Assembly (NCBI RefSeq): GCF_013408175.1
Contig: NZ_JACBYW010000003.1
Location: forward strand, 532,906 to 596,905
Direction of reading: 5' to 3'
DNA length: 64,000 bases
Origin: Actinopolyspora biskrensis
GTDB lineage: Bacteria; Actinomycetota; Actinomycetes; Mycobacteriales; Pseudonocardiaceae
Below the pieces are notes generated by a model. The model saw only the letters and a program-made list of their open reading frames with translations, ran no database searches and was not told the DNA's origin. The stretch's first letter is position 1. Every line of letters begins with the position of its first letter. Shown here one piece after another: positions 62,569 through 64,000 of the stretch. The translations under genes and the position numbers were made by a program.

Positions 62569-62760
62569 TCACTCGAAGCGGTCGGTCTTCACCGCGTCGA
62601 GGAACGCCTGCCACTGCTGCCGGTCGGCGGTGAAGTAGCCGAGGCCGCGGTCCTTGGTGTCGCGCACCGCGGCACCGTCGCCGATGCGGCCGACCTCGAC
62701 GCAGGCGGTATTGTTGCTGGAGCGAGTGGACTTCCGCCATCCTGCGGGCTGTTGTGTCAC
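62569..62760 (-). CDS. DUF397 domain protein (copy 3)
   Basis: 63 residues: GWRKSTRSSNNTACVEVGRI, AAVRDTKDRGLGYFTADRQQ, and FLDAVKTDRFE. The GTG start overlaps the stop of the upstream regulator as GTGA, so the pair is co-translated. Unlike the copies at 7.5 and 8.2 kb, its regulator is intact. Confidence 0.9.
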   Translation of the reverse strand: MTQQPAGWRKSTRSSNNTACVEVGRIGDGAAVRDTKDRGLGYFTADRQQWQAFLDAVKTDRFE

Positions 62761-63611
62761 GGTATGCTCTCCTCGAATTCGTCTGCGCGTGCGGCGATGA
62801 ACTCCGCTGCCTGCTCCGGGGCCTTCGCCGCATCGCGCAGGTTACCTACAGCGTCCTTGTAGATGTCTACAGCGTGGGGAGCCGTGAGGAACGCGGCCGA
62901 GCCGAGGTGTTCGAGATGCACGATCGGAGCGGCGCGTGGGAACTCGATCAGCATGAACTGGCCACTGTGCGCGGAGGTCCACGCACCAGGATTCGCCGGA
63001 ATGATCCGCAGTGTCACGTTGGTGAGTTCGGCAAGCTTTTCGAGGTGTCGTAGCTGGTCGGCCATGACTTCCGGTGACGCGATGCGCTCGGTGAGAGCGC
63101 GTTCCATGATGATCGCCTCGAACGTGGGAGCCTGCCTGCTGGTGAGGATGTCGCGGCGGCTGGCTCGCATCGCGATGCGGGTTTCCTGCTCCGGTCCATG
63201 CGAGGTCGCCATCACGGTTCGGGCGTAGTCGGCTGTCTGTAGCAGTCCCGGAACGAGCAGCGGAGCGACTTCGATAATCGCTGAGGCGGTACGTTCGTAC
63301 TCGATGAGTGTCACGAGTTCCTGATGGACACCGGGAATGCCTGCTCGCAGCCAGTCCGGCCCATCGCTCTCGCGTGCCAGTTCGGTGAGTCGGTCCCGCT
63401 CTGCTGCTGAAAGTCCGAGCGCGACGGTGATACCGGCGACGTCCTCCGGTGTGGCGGTGCGGACGCCGGTCTCGGTTCGGGTGATCCACGCGTGCCCGAT
63501 ATTGAGCCTACGAGCCAGTTCGCGCACTCCGGTGCCGGTTGATTCACGAGCTTTCCGCAGTTCAGCGCCGAGTGTGCGCGCTTTCGGGCTTCCTGGCCTG
63601 GTTCCCGTCAT
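62757..63611 (-). CDS. XRE-family regulator with DUF5753 domain, intact
   Basis: 284 residues from ATG 63611. HTH at residues 12-65: LGAELRKARESTGTGVRELA, then NIGHAWITRTETGVRTATPE. DUF5753 follows: IIEVAPLLVPGLLQTADYAR, MRASRRDILTSRQAPTFEAI, LRIIPANPGAW, FLTAPHAVDIYKDAVGNLRD. Belongs to the WhiJ-like group that works with DUF397 partners in development and secondary metabolism. It shows what the two headless copies near 7-8 kb have lost. Repeated GAACCA/TGGTTC elements lie in its promoter region. Confidence 0.92.
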   Translation of the reverse strand: MTGTRPGSPKARTLGAELRKARESTGTGVRELARRLNIGHAWITRTETGVRTATPEDVAGITVALGLSAAERDRLTELARESDGPDWLRAGIPGVHQELVTLIEYERTASAIIEVAPLLVPGLLQTADYARTVMATSHGPEQETRIAMRASRRDILTSRQAPTFEAIIMERALTERIASPEVMADQLRHLEKLAELTNVTLRIIPANPGAWTSAHSGQFMLIEFPRAAPIVHLEHLGSAAFLTAPHAVDIYKDAVGNLRDAAKAPEQAAEFIAARADEFEESIP

Positions 63612-63678
63612 GAACCAATCGTAGAACAATCTTCGCGCTTACTGGATCACGCGATCGGAGTATTGCACGAGTGGATCT

Positions 63679-63696
63679 GAACCATCAGAGTGGTTC
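63679..63696. promoter_or_regulatory. Inverted repeat GAACCA-N6-TGGTTC in divergent promoter region
   Basis: Perfect 6-bp arms (63679-84 and 63691-96) in the AT-rich gap between the XRE regulator and the small gene at 63741. AGAACA and GAACCA-like half sites also occur at 63612-63632. Possible autoregulatory operator. Confidence 0.4.
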
Positions 63697-63740
63697 CTAA
63701 CCAACCTATTGGCGACGAACCGTAGCAAGGAGGCTACCGA

Positions 63741-63953
63741 ATGGCACACAGATATGACCTGTCCGGCCTGGGCGTGCGGGTGGAGTGCACCGATGCGTCC
63801 GGGCCCTCGTCGCTGCGGGTGTACCGCTCGGAACGGACGCCCGAGGTGATCCGGATCAAGACGCCGACAGTGTTCAACCGCACCAGGTGGACGGTTGCCC
63901 AGGCCCGCGAGTTGCGGGACGTGCTGGATGCGGCGATCCGGGGTCAGTCATGA
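63741..63953 (+). CDS. Small conserved-type protein divergent from the DUF5753 regulator
   Basis: 70 residues. Predicted beta-rich start (YDLSGLGVRVECTDA, LRVYRSERTPEVIRIKTPTV) and a C-terminal helix (WTVAQARELRDVLDAAIRG). ATG has AAGGAGG nine bases upstream. The stop overlaps the next start as ATGA, so a second gene follows in the same operon. Function unknown; such genes often accompany DUF397/DUF5753 pairs. Confidence 0.7.
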   Translation: MAHRYDLSGLGVRVECTDASGPSSLRVYRSERTPEVIRIKTPTVFNRTRWTVAQARELRDVLDAAIRGQS

Positions 63954-64000
63954 GGCCGGGCGAGCTGGCCACGTGGGCCGCGCACGAGCAGTGGACCATG
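63950..64000 (+). CDS. Start of an unknown gene cut by the window edge
   Basis: Seventeen codons (MRPGELATWAAHEQWTM) beginning at an ATG that overlaps the previous stop (ATGA). Too short to assign a family. Confidence 0.5.
   Translation, partial: MRPGELATWAAHEQWTM

Noticed and set aside
1..64000. tRNA or rRNA genes
   Set aside because: No cloverleaf with a GTTCRANNC T-arm or rRNA core sequence was found by eye.

Overview
The window is high-GC DNA (mostly GC-ending codons, frequent GTG/TTG starts, AGGAGG-type ribosome sites, ATGA stop/start overlaps) from a filamentous actinomycete. The gene set fits the Pseudonocardiaceae (Actinopolyspora/Saccharopolyspora-like), though I cannot fix the genus: DUF5753/DUF397 regulator pairs, GTP-type PEPCK, two GPP34 proteins, a SigE-family sigma/anti-sigma pair, and a purA...DUF3151...spoU-pyrE order resembling mycobacterial chromosomes. 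It is chromosomal core DNA with accessory and decaying patches.

Layout. 1-2.1 kb: end of a hydroxamate siderophore operon (acyltransferase tail, DesD-type NIS synthetase), closed by a long palindrome containing a parS-like 14-mer. 2.2-9.9 kb: a decayed class I lanthipeptide-like locus. It has a stand-alone SpaB_C protein, a LanC cyclase and a LanB dehydratase with a lost 5' end. LanB is fused at a deletion junction to the tail of a divergently oriented DUF5753 regulator, followed by two DUF397 genes, a second headless DUF5753 fragment, a 34-residue acidic ORF and a frameshifted PCMT-like methyltransferase. 9.9-17.5 kb: iron-regulated siderophore-interacting protein, acidic Asp-repeat protein, pckG, and a polar amino acid ABC transporter. 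18-25 kb: M20 peptidase, two tandem GPP34 proteins, and a three-gene 2-oxoacid dehydrogenase operon (E1 alpha, E1 beta, E2). 25-31 kb: multicopper oxidase with a small membrane protein, a PNPOx-fold protein, a broken GH97 glycosidase and an acidic low-complexity protein. 31.6-35.5 kb: acyl-CoA dehydrogenase/SCP2 operon with a palindromic operator and a TetR regulator, then an MBL-fold hydrolase. 35-60 kb: housekeeping and surface genes including purC, purB, purD, purA, a SugE/Gdx-type exporter with TetR, DUF2690 protein, sigma/anti-sigma pair, threonine aldolase, glpQ, FUSC protein, DUF3151, YciI, a second sigma factor, nagA with a DasR-like site, DUF368, a SpoU methylase and pyrE. 60-64 kb: GNAT, RebM-like methyltransferase, a scrambled accessory stretch, and an intact DUF5753/DUF397 pair.

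The most unusual feature is a dispersed intergenic repeat. Five full copies (31.5, 37.4, 48.9, 55.1, 57.2 kb) have a core of exactly 101 nt; there is one degenerate full copy (39.1 kb) and two half copies (9.9, 34.7 kb). Its nested stems change sequence between copies but stay complementary, which suggests selection on a folded RNA or cruciform DNA. Two copies carry an extra ~250-nt structured module on the left. Three parS-like palindromes (2.08, 53.22, 53.26 kb) suggest that the segment lies within reach of the replication origin.
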